Shown one piece after another: positions 54,936-64,000 of a stretch of 64,000 nt of DNA. Source of the DNA: Humulus lupulus. Its lineage: Eukaryota; Streptophyta; Magnoliopsida; Rosales; Cannabaceae. The stretch spans positions 41,686,607-41,750,606 of the forward strand of contig NC_084802.1 of the NCBI RefSeq assembly GCF_963169125.1, given 5' to 3'. The position numbers and the translations under genes are program-made. Numbering within the stretch: the first letter of the stretch is position 1; the number at the start of each line of letters is the position of its first letter. The notes under the pieces are model-generated. The model did not search any database and was not told the DNA's origin. It was given only the letters and a program-made list of their open reading frames with translations.

Positions 54936-55616
54936 TGACGATTGAGGATTGAACCCTGTAAAATACTCAATCACAGTAAAACAAAACAAAGAACTCTGCA
55001 AGTTCTAGTGTTAAGACAACAAGTTTTGCAGTAAAGACAATGTATCAAACAGTAAGAAAACTAAATGTAAAAGAAAATGAACACCTAAGAATACTTGGTT
55101 CGAAATCAACAAAGATGGTTGATCCTACATCTAAGGTGAGGCAACAAGCCTTAGTCAAATCCACTATCTCAGTAAGAACAGATTACACCCTTAAAGATCA
55201 CTCAAGTGTATGAGCACAATACACTTTCTCTTTCAGCTCAATCCACTATCTCAGTAAGAACAGATTACACCCTTAAAGATCACTCAAGTGTATGAACACA
55301 ATACACTTTCTCTTTCAGCTCACTCAAGAATCCTCAAAATTCTCACAAATGAACTCTCTCAAATCTCTCTACAATGAATCCAGTGAATACACCACAGTCT
55401 AACCTAAATTCAATCTGACTTTAGGCTATATATAGTAGATGATGAGTGTTGGAGAGCTTTTGAATCTTCTAACTGACTTCAAGTAGTCATAACAGATTTG
55501 ATGGTTGTTGAGACTGTGAGCTGATGAGTTAGTTTCAGCCTAACTAACTACTGCCATGTTGGCAATTCGAGTGATACAATATGATTGGGGCTTTGGATGA
55601 TGACTCAGATCTCACA
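54936..55616 (-). repeat. 3' LTR of a minus-strand copia element (Copia3)
   Basis: Minus strand TGTGAGATCTGAGTC to CCTCAATCGTCA, 681 bp. Homologous to the solo LTR at 37867-38466; the extra length is an 82-bp tandem duplication. On the inner side the minus strand has a purine tract (AAGGTGGAGAAT), so this is the downstream LTR. The 5' part of the element would lie beyond the window, right of the nested Tekay insertions. Confidence 0.85.
55159..55322. repeat. 82-bp tandem duplication in Copia3 LTR
   Basis: ATCCACTATCTCAGTAAGAAC starts at 55159 and again at 55241. The two copies differ at about one base (GAGCACA versus GAACACA), so the duplication is recent. The solo LTR at 37867 has a single copy. 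Confidence 0.92.
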
Positions 55617-55692
55617 ATTCTCCACCTTGAGTCAGCAATCCAAAGTTTGAGGATGAATATTAGGTTCTGCTGCCTTACTTCCTGTTGCTGCG

Positions 55693-55949
55693 TTATTCTT
55701 TGATTTTAAGCAAGTTCAAAGCATCATTGAACTTGCCTACTGGAATCACTTTAGTCATCATATCAGCAGGATTTATCTTAGTAGCTATCTTGTTCACCTT
55801 TATCATTCCTTTAGCTACTATGTCCCTCAGAAAATGAAGCTTTACATCTATGTGCTTTGTCCTCTCGTGAAATACAGTGTTCTTAGATAGGTGTATAACA
55901 CTTTGAGAATCAAAGTGCACAACAACTTGTTCTTTCTTGAAACCCAATT
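55693..55949 (-). pseudogene. Copia3 RNase H C-terminus
   Basis: The minus-strand reading VVVHFDSQSVIHLSKN, FHERTKHIDVKLHFLRDIV and INPADMMTKVIPVGKF is the conserved end of copia RNase H/pol, finishing before the purine tract. Cut at 55949 by the Tekay-family LTR. The segment itself has no stop. Confidence 0.88.
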
Positions 55950-57762
55950 TGTAACGCCCCTGTTAGCCAAGACCGTTATACTATGTATTTTAAATAGTGC
56001 TTGACTTGCTAAACGAGTCATTAGGCCATACACATACATCTAAATGTGATTAATGGTCTAGGGTAAAAATTTCGGTAAAAAAGAATGGATATTTCATTAA
56101 AACATTAAACTATACATGGGATCCCATAATAGTGTTTACATAGTTGTTTACAATTCCAAAAGGGTCAATACAACTCAAAAGTTACAATCCGCCGACCTAA
56201 GCGGCAAAATTAGGGTTTAACCCTAGTTCCTCTAACAAAACTTGGCAGTGGTGGTCAAGCGATCGCATATGTACACGTCGCCACCTAATCTCTCCAACTC
56301 ATGGCTGGTTTAGCTTTCCTTTCCCCTTACCTACACCACATAGCACCCGTGAGCCAGGGCTCAGCAAGAAAACTTAAACATGCTCATAAGCAGTTAATAA
56401 TACATTACCAAACATAATAAGCATGCCTAGTAGTCATAACCCTACTCATGCATGCATATCATTCAAATAAATGACTACAATCTCATATGGGGCCAATAGC
56501 CTTAAATAAATGATTAGTTGAATCATATTGGGGCCCGTTTCCCAACTACACAATTGATAAATCACACTGGGGCTCAACGCCCTAGGACCTGGGACTAATA
56601 AGTCACCCTGGGGCCCATTGCCCTATCCTCTATATAACCATCCTTTGAGTTGGTCCAGTGTACCTGGCGCTTTAGTTTTCCACGACCATTGGGTCAGACA
56701 AGAGTATAATGTGCTCCTGATTAGCTCTAACCTTATCGACCAGTGCTCTGCGCACTATTGTCGTCTTTGACTAATATGTAAATTATTTTCGACCAGTGCT
56801 CAACTCTATTGTCGTCCTTGACTGATATGTCAATGCTTTTCGATCAGCGCTCAATGCTATTACTGTCCTTGACTGATAAGTCAATGCTTTTCGACCAGCG
56901 CTCAGTGCTATTGCCGTTCTTGACTCATAAGTCAAGCCATTCTCAATTATATAATGCTAACATGCATTCGTCATATAACAAATATCCATATATAGAGCAC
57001 TCAATATGCTTAATCAATCATTCACATGCATAATCATAATTATACACATTTACAGGGGCCAACACTTAATCGAGACTATATTTGACATTCAGGCCAAGCC
57101 CTAATCATATACATCACATAATGGGTGCAGTTTTCTTACCTTAGGTACAAGTGTAAAGTAAGATAAGAATGACCCTCGAACACGATCCTGAACCTGAGAC
57201 CCTAGCGGTATTCTAGTCATAACCAAATATGAAATCTTATCAATAACGAGCAAATAAAGGCTTCCAGACCGAGTCCTAGCCTTCGTGACCTTGAATTCTA
57301 CTAAACCGGGTAGTAGAATCGATCCCGAGACTTTAAGTTTGAATTCCCATCAATAAAAACCTAAAATGGCCAAAGTTGCCCAGGCGGGCCGCGGCATGCC
57401 TCCCAGACAAAAAGCCCCATGTCTGAAAATCAGGACACGGGTCGCGGCATGCCCCTAAGGGCCGCAACATGCTTACCCAGACAGAATCACCTCTGTTCCC
57501 TAGGTTCACACGGGCCGCAACACGACCCCGTGAACCCAGAAATCCCTATTTTTCCTCAGCCAAAATCTTACCAAAAATCCCTTCCAAGCAAATCCCAAAA
57601 TCAAATCTCAATCCCAACATAGTATTAGCAGTAATCTAGCAGCAAAAACCCAGCTTAAATACATTCAAAACACTACCAAAAACTCAATCCAATACCCTAA
57701 ATGTTCAAGCTCAAGAACAACAATACCACAAAAAAATTACAAATAAAAATAGAGCTACAATC
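55950..57762 (-). mobile_element. Tekay-family LTR, partial, inserted in Copia3
   Basis: Starts TGTAACGCCCCTGTTAGCC on the plus strand, inside Copia3 RNase H, and shares blocks with the other Tekay LTRs: GGGATCCCATAATAGTG, the TACACCACATAGCACCCGTGAG region, and GGGTGCAGTTTTCTTACC, which matches the reverse complement of the LTR at 63930-63970. It breaks off at 57762, where a second Tekay element starts. The missing part should lie beyond the window. It is not known if it was a solo LTR or an end of a full element. Frames inside are incidental. Confidence 0.78.
56650..56935. repeat. Short-period repeat of GACCAGCGCTCA / TTGACTGATAAGTCAA units
   Basis: Four imperfect units of about 60 bp (near 56735, 56787, 56837 and 56895) each contain CGACCAGTGCTC, CTATTGTCGTC and TTGACTGATATGTCAA, the last a near palindrome. 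Tandem array within the LTR. Confidence 0.7.
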
Positions 57763-58770
57763 TGTAACGTCCCAAATTACCTAATAAGTCTTAGGGCCTT
57801 GATTAGGGGGCCAGGATGGAAAATTATGGAAATTGTGTGATATATATGTGTATCATTATATGATTGTGTGAGTTATATTATAATATGACTTGATATACAT
57901 GTTTAGGTGTATTAAATATGCATGTGGGCCCATTTCTGATGAAAATGGCAATTTTCCTAATTTGGCCTGTTATGGGTATATTTGGCATATCTGTGATATT
58001 TGTGTGGGACCACATTATTATGTGGATATATTTGGGTTACTCGGCACGAGACGATCCTAGGGAGCAAGCTAGTGGGAAAGTCACAACAGGACCCATATTT
58101 GACTCGATGTGAGTCAATGGGTATATTGGGTAATGAGAATAAATATTTGATGATATATTGGGAGTTAGTGATATTAGGAGGGAATTCTGGGCATTTTGAC
58201 TATTTGGCCCAAGGGGACGTTTTTGGGACCCCGAGCATTAGGATTTTCTTGAGGTTACTTAAGCTCGAAGTAACCTGTCAGAAATAAAAAGAACGTTCAT
58301 TTAAGTTCTCTCTCTCCCATTCTCTTTTTGGCGTTCGATAGCATTTTCGAAGAAAACTTGAGTTTTAGGACTCAGATTCAAGCAATGATCTAGTTATATT
58401 GATTCTAGGGAGATTAGAAGCTTGATAGTTGGAGGATTTAGGTCGGAAACTACGTAATCAGAGGTAATCCAAGCTTTAAGTTCTAAGTTTTAAGTTTCTT
58501 AAGTTTGATTGGATTTTTGTGTTTTGATGAGTTTTTGATTGAATTGTAACTTGAGTTTTGATGGTTTTCGACTGTTGAGTTGTTTGGGAACTTTGTTTTT
58601 GGGATTTGGATAGGTTTGGATAGGTTTTTGCAAGGGGAAAACGAAGGAAAATCTGGGTTTTCATGTCGAGTCGCGGCTGTATTCTTGTGGCGCCACGACT
58701 CAAATCGGTAGAAGGAGAAGGAGGTGCCAAAGGGCTATCGTCACTAAAGACAAGCTCCACTCAGGGTATG
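57763..58770 (+). repeat. 5' LTR of second Tekay element, 3' part unclear
   Basis: Aligns with 62564-63600 through the blocks GTGGGCCCATTTCTGAT, GACGATCCTAGGGAGCAAGC and GTCGCGGC. After about 58740 the resemblance to the 3' LTR is lost, so the rest of the LTR seems deleted or replaced; the true 3' edge was not found. Confidence 0.75.
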
Positions 58771-59290
58771 GTGACTATTTATGTGGTTATATGTTTAAAT
58801 GCTTAAATAAGATATAAATGCTTTACCTGCATGCCTTATTAGGAGCATGCGATTTTTTTGGCAAGAGCAGGGGTTATTGATTGATGCATGAATGTTGTGG
58901 GCATGTATTGTAGTACCGCAGTGGTATGTGATTGTGGTGCTGTGTGATTTTTCCCATGGGGGAAGCTTTTGAAAGTGCTCATCATGATTAATGGGTCAAG
59001 TTATTGATTGCTGAATAAATCAAAGGTTATGTACCTAAGGCAGTTAATGGGACCCGGTGGTGTTTATATCGCGGCTGAGAATTACAGCCAGAGCCTGTGC
59101 CCTTCGCCTGCCCCTCAGAATTGGCAGTAGGTGTTTACATATATGCAATTAAGATTGCAGAGGCAAAAGGAAGATATCATATGTTTAAAACAATAAGTTA
59201 TGTGAAGGAACACATCTTCCTTTGTTATGCCAGCAGTGGCACTAGTATTGGCTCATCCTTGAGCTAAGAATAGATGGGAATTTATTTGTG
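58771..59290 (+). other. Region between LTR1 and gag, unassigned
   Basis: No clear primer binding site and no coding frame. Contains pieces that could be distorted LTR or 5' UTR. I cannot place the LTR edge here. Confidence 0.35.
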
Positions 59291-60165
59291 AAATATTTCA
59301 GGAATCCCTCCAGTTTTTGAGGGAGGCCTAGATCCATTCATAGCTATATAATGGATGGGCATGATTAGTTCCATCCTCGACAGTATGGCGGTGGTAGGTC
59401 ACAATAGGGTGATTTGTGCTACATATATGTTGCGGGAAGATGCCCAGATGTGGTGGGAAGTGGTATCCCAAACACGTGATACAAATGCGATGAATTGGAA
59501 AGAATTTAGGCAGTTGTTTAGTGAGAGATATTAATGTGATGCAATTAAGACTACTAAGACAAATGAGTTTCTGAACCTGGTTCAGGAAAATACGACAGTA
59601 ACAGAGTATGTTAACAGATTCAATGGGTTGGCCAAGTTTGCTTTTGATATGGTACCCGCGTATGTGGCTCGGAAGGAGCGATTTATCCAGGTATTGAATT
59701 CCATAATAGCTCAGGGCGTTATAATCGCCCTAGTACATGAGATCTCTACCTACGCTCAGGTGGTAGGGAAGGCCCTTGTTGTTAAGGGCACAGGAAACGA
59801 GATTTGGAGGAAGAGTGCTAGAGAGCGCGGAGCTCAGGCAGTGATACATCCATTTATTGGACCGGGCAGGGGCAGAGGCCCCAGTGATCAAAAAAGAAGA
59901 GTTATCAATGTATTCGGTACCTCTGGTTTAGAAAGGGGTTCTGAAGTGCTCAGATAGGCCATCATGGCGAGGATAAGGATTGGAAAGGCTACCCAGAATG
60001 CACTCGGTGTAAGAGACGTCATTTGGGAGATTGTCGAGCAAAGGCATGTTTCTTATGTAGGATGGTTGGGCACTTCAAGAGAGATTGCCCAGGGTTAAAG
60101 AAGGATGAGCCAAAGGGGGCGGACAACTCGAATTCAGCTCGAGTGTTCGCTTTGACGTAGTCAGA
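59291..60165 (+). pseudogene. Second Tekay gag
   Basis: PPVFEGGLDPF, MISSILDSM, DAQMWWEVV, TEYVNRFNGLAKFAF and a free stretch 59628-59957 match the Gag of the Tekay element at 21208-22271. The zinc knuckle CFLCRMVGHFKRDCP (60047-60090) keeps all four ligands but lies in another frame. Stops near 59350, 59535 and 59957. Confidence 0.85.
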
Positions 60166-60790
60166 GACATAGACTCAGACTGGGGTTGATTCCTTAATAG
60201 TGGCGGGTTAGCTTCTTGGTTTTGATTCTTGTGTTATGCTGATTGGTTTTTGTGCCGTGTTGTTCCTTGTATTGTTTCATCTAGAGAGGCATAGATTTGA
60301 TATGCACCTTATGTGGATATACTATGATAAGAATTTGGTACCCTATTGGTAATCTTAAGGGATGAATTAGATTATTGTGGGAAGAGATTCATCAGTTGAC
60401 TTGATAGAGTTGGTTATGACTGGCTTTGATATGATCCTGGATATAGATTGGTTAGCTAAGTATGGGGCAATGATAGATTGCAAGGAAAAGATAGTAACCC
60501 TTGGAGGGTGAGAAACCCTTTATATTTGTTGGAGCTATGCATGGACCCCGTATATTTATGAAATTTTTACTTAGAGCTAGAGACCTATTGTAGGAGGATA
60601 CATAAGACTCTTAGCTAGTGTGTGGATACCACTCAGGTCGTGTCAGTGGGACCAGAACAAACTGGATTAGTCTGTGAGTTTCTGGATGTGTTTCCAGGGA
60701 TTTGTCAGGGTTACCTTTACACCAAGAGATAGAATGTTGATTATGTTGGTGTCAGGGACGGAACCAGGTCTAGGGCACTGTCTTAAATGG
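60166..60790 (+). pseudogene. Second Tekay protease remnant
   Basis: Broken pieces include VDLIELVMTGFDMILDIDWLAKYGAMIDCK (60392-60481 region), the post-active-site block of the protease, and a linker resembling CEFLDVFPG. The DSG active site itself is not preserved in a readable frame. Confidence 0.65.
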
Positions 60791-61440
60791 CTTCAGTAGA
60801 CTTGTAGGAACTAAAGGTTTAGTTATTGAGTAAGATGGTATTCTCCAAGGTGGATCTTCTATCTGGCTATTACTAGCTGGAGATCAGGGAGAAGGGTTAT
60901 GCAGAAGACTGCCTTTTATATCAGATATGGGCAATAAGAGTTTTTAGTCCTATTTGTTGGTTTGATTAATGCCCCAGTTGTTTTTAGGGATCAGATGAAC
61001 AGGGTGTTCAAGGGTTATTTTAATTGGTTTGTAATCGTCTTGACCGATGATATTGTGGTATACTCTTAGTCAGAGATTGGCCAAGGCCAAAGAACACCTT
61101 AGAGATCAGGAGTTACCTTGGATTGGCATGGTATTATAGGTGCTTTGTGGAAGAGTTCTCAAGGATTTTTACCTCATTGACAGAAAAGGTTATTGCCTAT
61201 GCATCATGCTAGTTGAAATATATGACCATAACTAGAGCAAAGTTACTTGTGGGCCAGTTGGCCAACATTACGCTTAAGTTTATTCTTTAAGAGAGAATAA
61301 AAGGAAAACAATTGAGTAACCCACAGATGGGAAGGATTGAGGGGATGTCTTAGCTGGGGACTATATAGTGTTAGGTATGAGTTTATTGAGGTATAAGGAT
61401 TGAATTTGGGATCTAATGGACACTGGGATTAAACGAGAAA
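60791..61440 (+). pseudogene. Second Tekay RT and RNase H remnant
   Basis: RT blocks [20 protein letters not shown] and [12 protein letters not shown] (60960-61066); the catalytic box reads LTDD. Most RNase H is missing. Pieces around 61200-61430 resemble the RNase H-integrase linker. Confidence 0.7.
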
Positions 61441-62525
61441 TTATGAATGAATCTCATACTACCCCTTATTCTCTTCATTCAGGCACCATGAAGATGTATT
61501 AGGATCTGAAAGCTTTATATTGGTGGCCTGAGATGGAGAGGGACGCAATTGAGTACATGGCAAAGTGCCTGGCCTGTTAGTAGGTCAAGACAGAGTATCA
61601 GAAACCAATAAGGCCATTACAGCCTTTGAGTATCCCAAATTGGAATTGGGAGGATGTCATGATGGATTTCGTGATGAGGTTGCCCAGGATAGTGGGCCAG
61701 TGAGATTCAATTCAAGTTATTATGGACTGGTATTTGAAGACTTTTATCAGTGAAGATGAATGATACAGTTGATAGTTATGTTGATCTCTATGGGGGAGAG
61801 ATAGTATGCCTTCTTGGGACTTTGAGATCTATCCTGATGGATAGGGACCCTATCTTTACTTCCAAGTTTTGGGGAAGGTTATAGAAGGCAATGAGTATAC
61901 AGCTGGAGTTCAGTACAACTTATTATCCTCAGACTTATGGTAAATAAGAGAGAGTTATCTAGTTATTGGAGGGGCACCTTATGAGATGTTGTATGGTAGG
62001 AAGTGTAGATCACCCATTCACTGGGATGAGATGAGTGAGATGAAATATATAGGTCCTGAGGTAATTCAGAGGACCACTGAAGCTATTGAAAAGATTAAAG
62101 CTCGGATGCTTGCTTCTCATAATAGACAGAAAATTTATGTTAATCTGAAATGAAGGAACGTGGAGTTCCAAGTGGAAGACTAAATCTTCCTTAGGTGGAG
62201 TTCGAGATCCTGGAGTGGATCGGTTAGGTGGTCTATAGATTGCCTTACCGTCGGCACTGTCGGCTGTACACAATGTATTTCATATTTCCATGTCAGGAAA
62301 CATGTATTAGATGAGACTCATGTGTTGAGTTATGAGGAACCTGGAACTGGAGGCAGAAATATCCTATGAGGAACAACCAGTCCAGATATGAGACAGAAAT
62401 GACAAGGTTCTGAGGAACAAAACTACACCATTGGTTAAGGTATTATACAGAAACAGTAAGGTCGAGGAAGCGACTTGGGAACTGGAATCAGATATGCAGG
62501 ATTTATATCCCGGGCTATTCAGGTA
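61441..62525 (+). pseudogene. Second Tekay integrase and chromodomain remnant
   Basis: Integrase zinc site ([24 protein letters not shown]), core pieces (WNWEDVMMDFVM; SILMDRDPIFTSKFWG), GRKCRSPIHWDEM-type block at 62000-62040 and a chromodomain-like end (VLYRNSKVEEATWELESD, LYPGLFR, stop 62523). Frames change several times. Confidence 0.8.
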
Positions 62526-62548
62526 AAATTTCGAGGACGAAATTCCAA

Positions 62549-62563
62549 TAAGGAGAGGATAGT
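62549..62563 (+). other. Polypurine tract of second Tekay element
   Basis: TAAGGAGAGGATAGT directly precedes the 3' LTR; nearly identical to the tract of the first Tekay element. Confidence 0.85.
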
Positions 62564-64000
62564 TGTAACGTCCCAAATTACCTAATAAGGCTTAGGACCT
62601 TGATTAGGGGGCCAGGATGGAAAATTATGGAAATTATGTGATTATATGATATATATGTGTATCATTATATGATTATGTGAGTTATATTATAATATGACTT
62701 GATATGCATGTTTAGGTGTATTAAATATGCATGTGGGCCAATTTCTGATTAAAAGGGCAATTTTCGTAATTTGGCCTGTTATGGGTATATTGGGCATATT
62801 TGTGATATATGTGTAGGACCACATTATTATGTGGATATATTTGGATTACTCGACACGAGACGATCCTAGGGAGCAAGCTAGTGGGAAAGTCACAACGGGA
62901 CCCATATTTGACTCGGTGCGAGTTAAGGGGTATATTGGGTATTTAGTACATTACTGGGATATTGGCTAATGAGAATAAATATTTGATGATATTTTGGGAG
63001 TTAGTGAGATCAGGAGGGAAATATGGGAATTTTGACTATTTGGCCCCCAAGGACGTTTTTGGGACCCCGAGCATTAGGATTTGCTTGAGGTTACTTAAGC
63101 TCGAAGTAACCTATAAGAAATAAAAATAACATTCAGTTAAGTTCTCTCTCTCCCAATTTCTTTTTGGAGTTCGATAGCATTTTCAAAGGAAACTCGAGTT
63201 TTAGGACTCAAATTCAAGCAAGGATCGAGTTATAACGATTCTAGGGAGATTAGAAGCTTGATAGCCGGAGGATTTAGCTCGGAAACTACATAATCAGAGG
63301 TAATCAAAGCTTTAAGTTCTAAGTTTTGAGTTTCTTAAGATTGATTGGATTTTTGTGTTTTGATGAGTTTTCTATTGAATTGTAACTTGAGTTTTGATGG
63401 TTTTCAGCTGCGGAGTTGTTTGGTAACTTTGTTTTTGGGATTTGAATAGGTTTGGATAGGTTTATGGAGGGATTTGGCAAGGGGAAAAAAAAGGAAAATC
63501 TGGGTTTTCATGTCGAGCCGCGACCCTATTATTGGGGCGCTGCAACTCAAATCAGTCGAATGAAAAGGAGGTGGCAAAGGGTTATTGGCGCTGCGGCGCC
63601 TGCTAGGGTGAGCCACGACGCTTGGGTAGAGAGAGAAGAGGCTCAAGCCTCTGACTTGAGCAAGCCAAGACTCAAATGTTTAGGGGCCACGATGCTTAAG
63701 GGATTTTGGGCCTTCGGGAGGATTTGAGTACGGGAACTCAAACCTAAAGGCTCGAGATCGATCCTACTACTTGGTTTAGTAGGATTCGATGTCTCGGAGG
63801 CTAGGACTCGGTCTAGAAGTCTTTATTTACTCATTTTGATGGGATTTTATATTATGGTTATGACTAGGTTATCGCTAGGGGCTCGGAATCAGGATCGTGG
63901 TCGAGGGTCGTTCATTGGTAACCTGTGCTTGGACCAAAGGTAAGAAAACTGCACCCAGTATGTGATACATGTGATTATGGCATGGCCTAAATGTTAAATA
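62564..64000 (+). repeat. 3' LTR of second Tekay element (incomplete at window end)
   Basis: TGTAACGTCCCAAATTACC onward, at least 1437 bp. Contains a GC-rich GGCGCTGCGGCGCC block (63590-63602). Its end at 63700-64000 is the reverse complement, with differences, of 57050-57380. Confidence 0.88.

Larger units (their letters stand above)
57763..64000 (+). mobile_element. Second Tekay-family element, heavily decayed, runs off window
   Basis: LTR starts TGTAACGTCCCAAATTACC at 57763 and again at 62564. Between them lie gag, protease, RT, integrase and chromodomain remains on the plus strand. It sits inside the LTR at 55950-57762 in opposite orientation. Left flank CAATC (57758-57762); the right flank is outside the window. 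Stops, shifts and deletions (RNase H mostly missing around 61100-61210) leave it inactive. Confidence 0.88.

Noticed and set aside
58476..58760. Minus-strand readings in the second Tekay LTRs (58476-58760 and 63404-63646)
   Set aside because: Similar to each other only because the LTRs are copies; low-complexity Gln/Thr/Ser content with no domain.

Overview
This window is plant nuclear DNA made almost entirely of nested LTR retrotransposons. Evidence for a plant: intact Ty3/gypsy and Ty1/copia pol genes of plant type, a CACTA transposon end, TA-rich spacers, plant-type GT..AG introns, and stop-codon decay of the kind produced by methylated cytosine. It is probably a eudicot; the species cannot be told from sequence alone. 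I see no convincing host gene, tRNA or rRNA. One short GC-richer patch near 53.9-54.5 kb may be a genic remnant.

Layout. 1-1398: the end of a CACTA (En/Spm-like) DNA transposon, with palindromic subterminal repeats and a small minus-strand exon. 2378-4736: solo LTR of a chromovirus-like (Tekay) family. 5273-14130: decayed Ty1/copia element Copia1 (+), split by two solo LTRs (5892-7914 and 9524-11402), each with target duplications. 14350-35267: old Ty3/gypsy Tat-lineage element Tat1 (+), with a full Tekay chromovirus (15558-24728, -) inserted in its gag. Tat1 sits inside the LTR of a truncated copia element Copia2 (-; 14243-14349 plus 35268-39480), which also carries a 600-bp copia solo LTR (37867-38466). 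40579-53118: young Tat-lineage element Tat2 (+), with 776-bp LTRs differing at one base, a perfect TAAAG target duplication and an unbroken 2108-residue gag-pol. 54936-55949: 3' end of another copia element (-). It is broken by a Tekay-family LTR (55950-57762, -), which is broken in turn by a second, very decayed Tekay element (57763 to beyond the window end, +).

The most interesting system is the antisense gene carried between pol and the 3' LTR of both Tat elements. In Tat2 it has a minus-strand TATA box near the 3' LTR, a 5'-UTR intron, and three short coding introns whose splice phases all join the reading frame. It encodes an N-terminal domain like the plant 'putative gypsy type transposon' family (Transposase_28), a low-complexity middle, and a C-terminal coiled coil with a WxHNxxADFSxM motif. 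Tat1 carries a diverged homologue with the same N- and C-terminal blocks and its own minus-strand TATA box. In both elements a second copy of the polypurine tract (ACTTGGGGGGCA) lies just after pol, so the antisense cassette is bracketed by two polypurine tracts. In Tat2 a 122-bp tandem repeat follows the internal tract. The Tat2 antisense frame carries one TAG and one frameshift although gag-pol is intact.

How the parts work together: the LTRs supply sense promoters (TATAAATA in each Tat LTR). Gag-pol supplies capsid, protease, reverse transcriptase, RNase H and integrase. The antisense unit appears to be an independent transcription unit whose introns are invisible to sense-strand splicing, so they survive retrotransposition. 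All boundaries, motifs and mutation counts were read by eye; family names rest on motif recognition, not on database searches.
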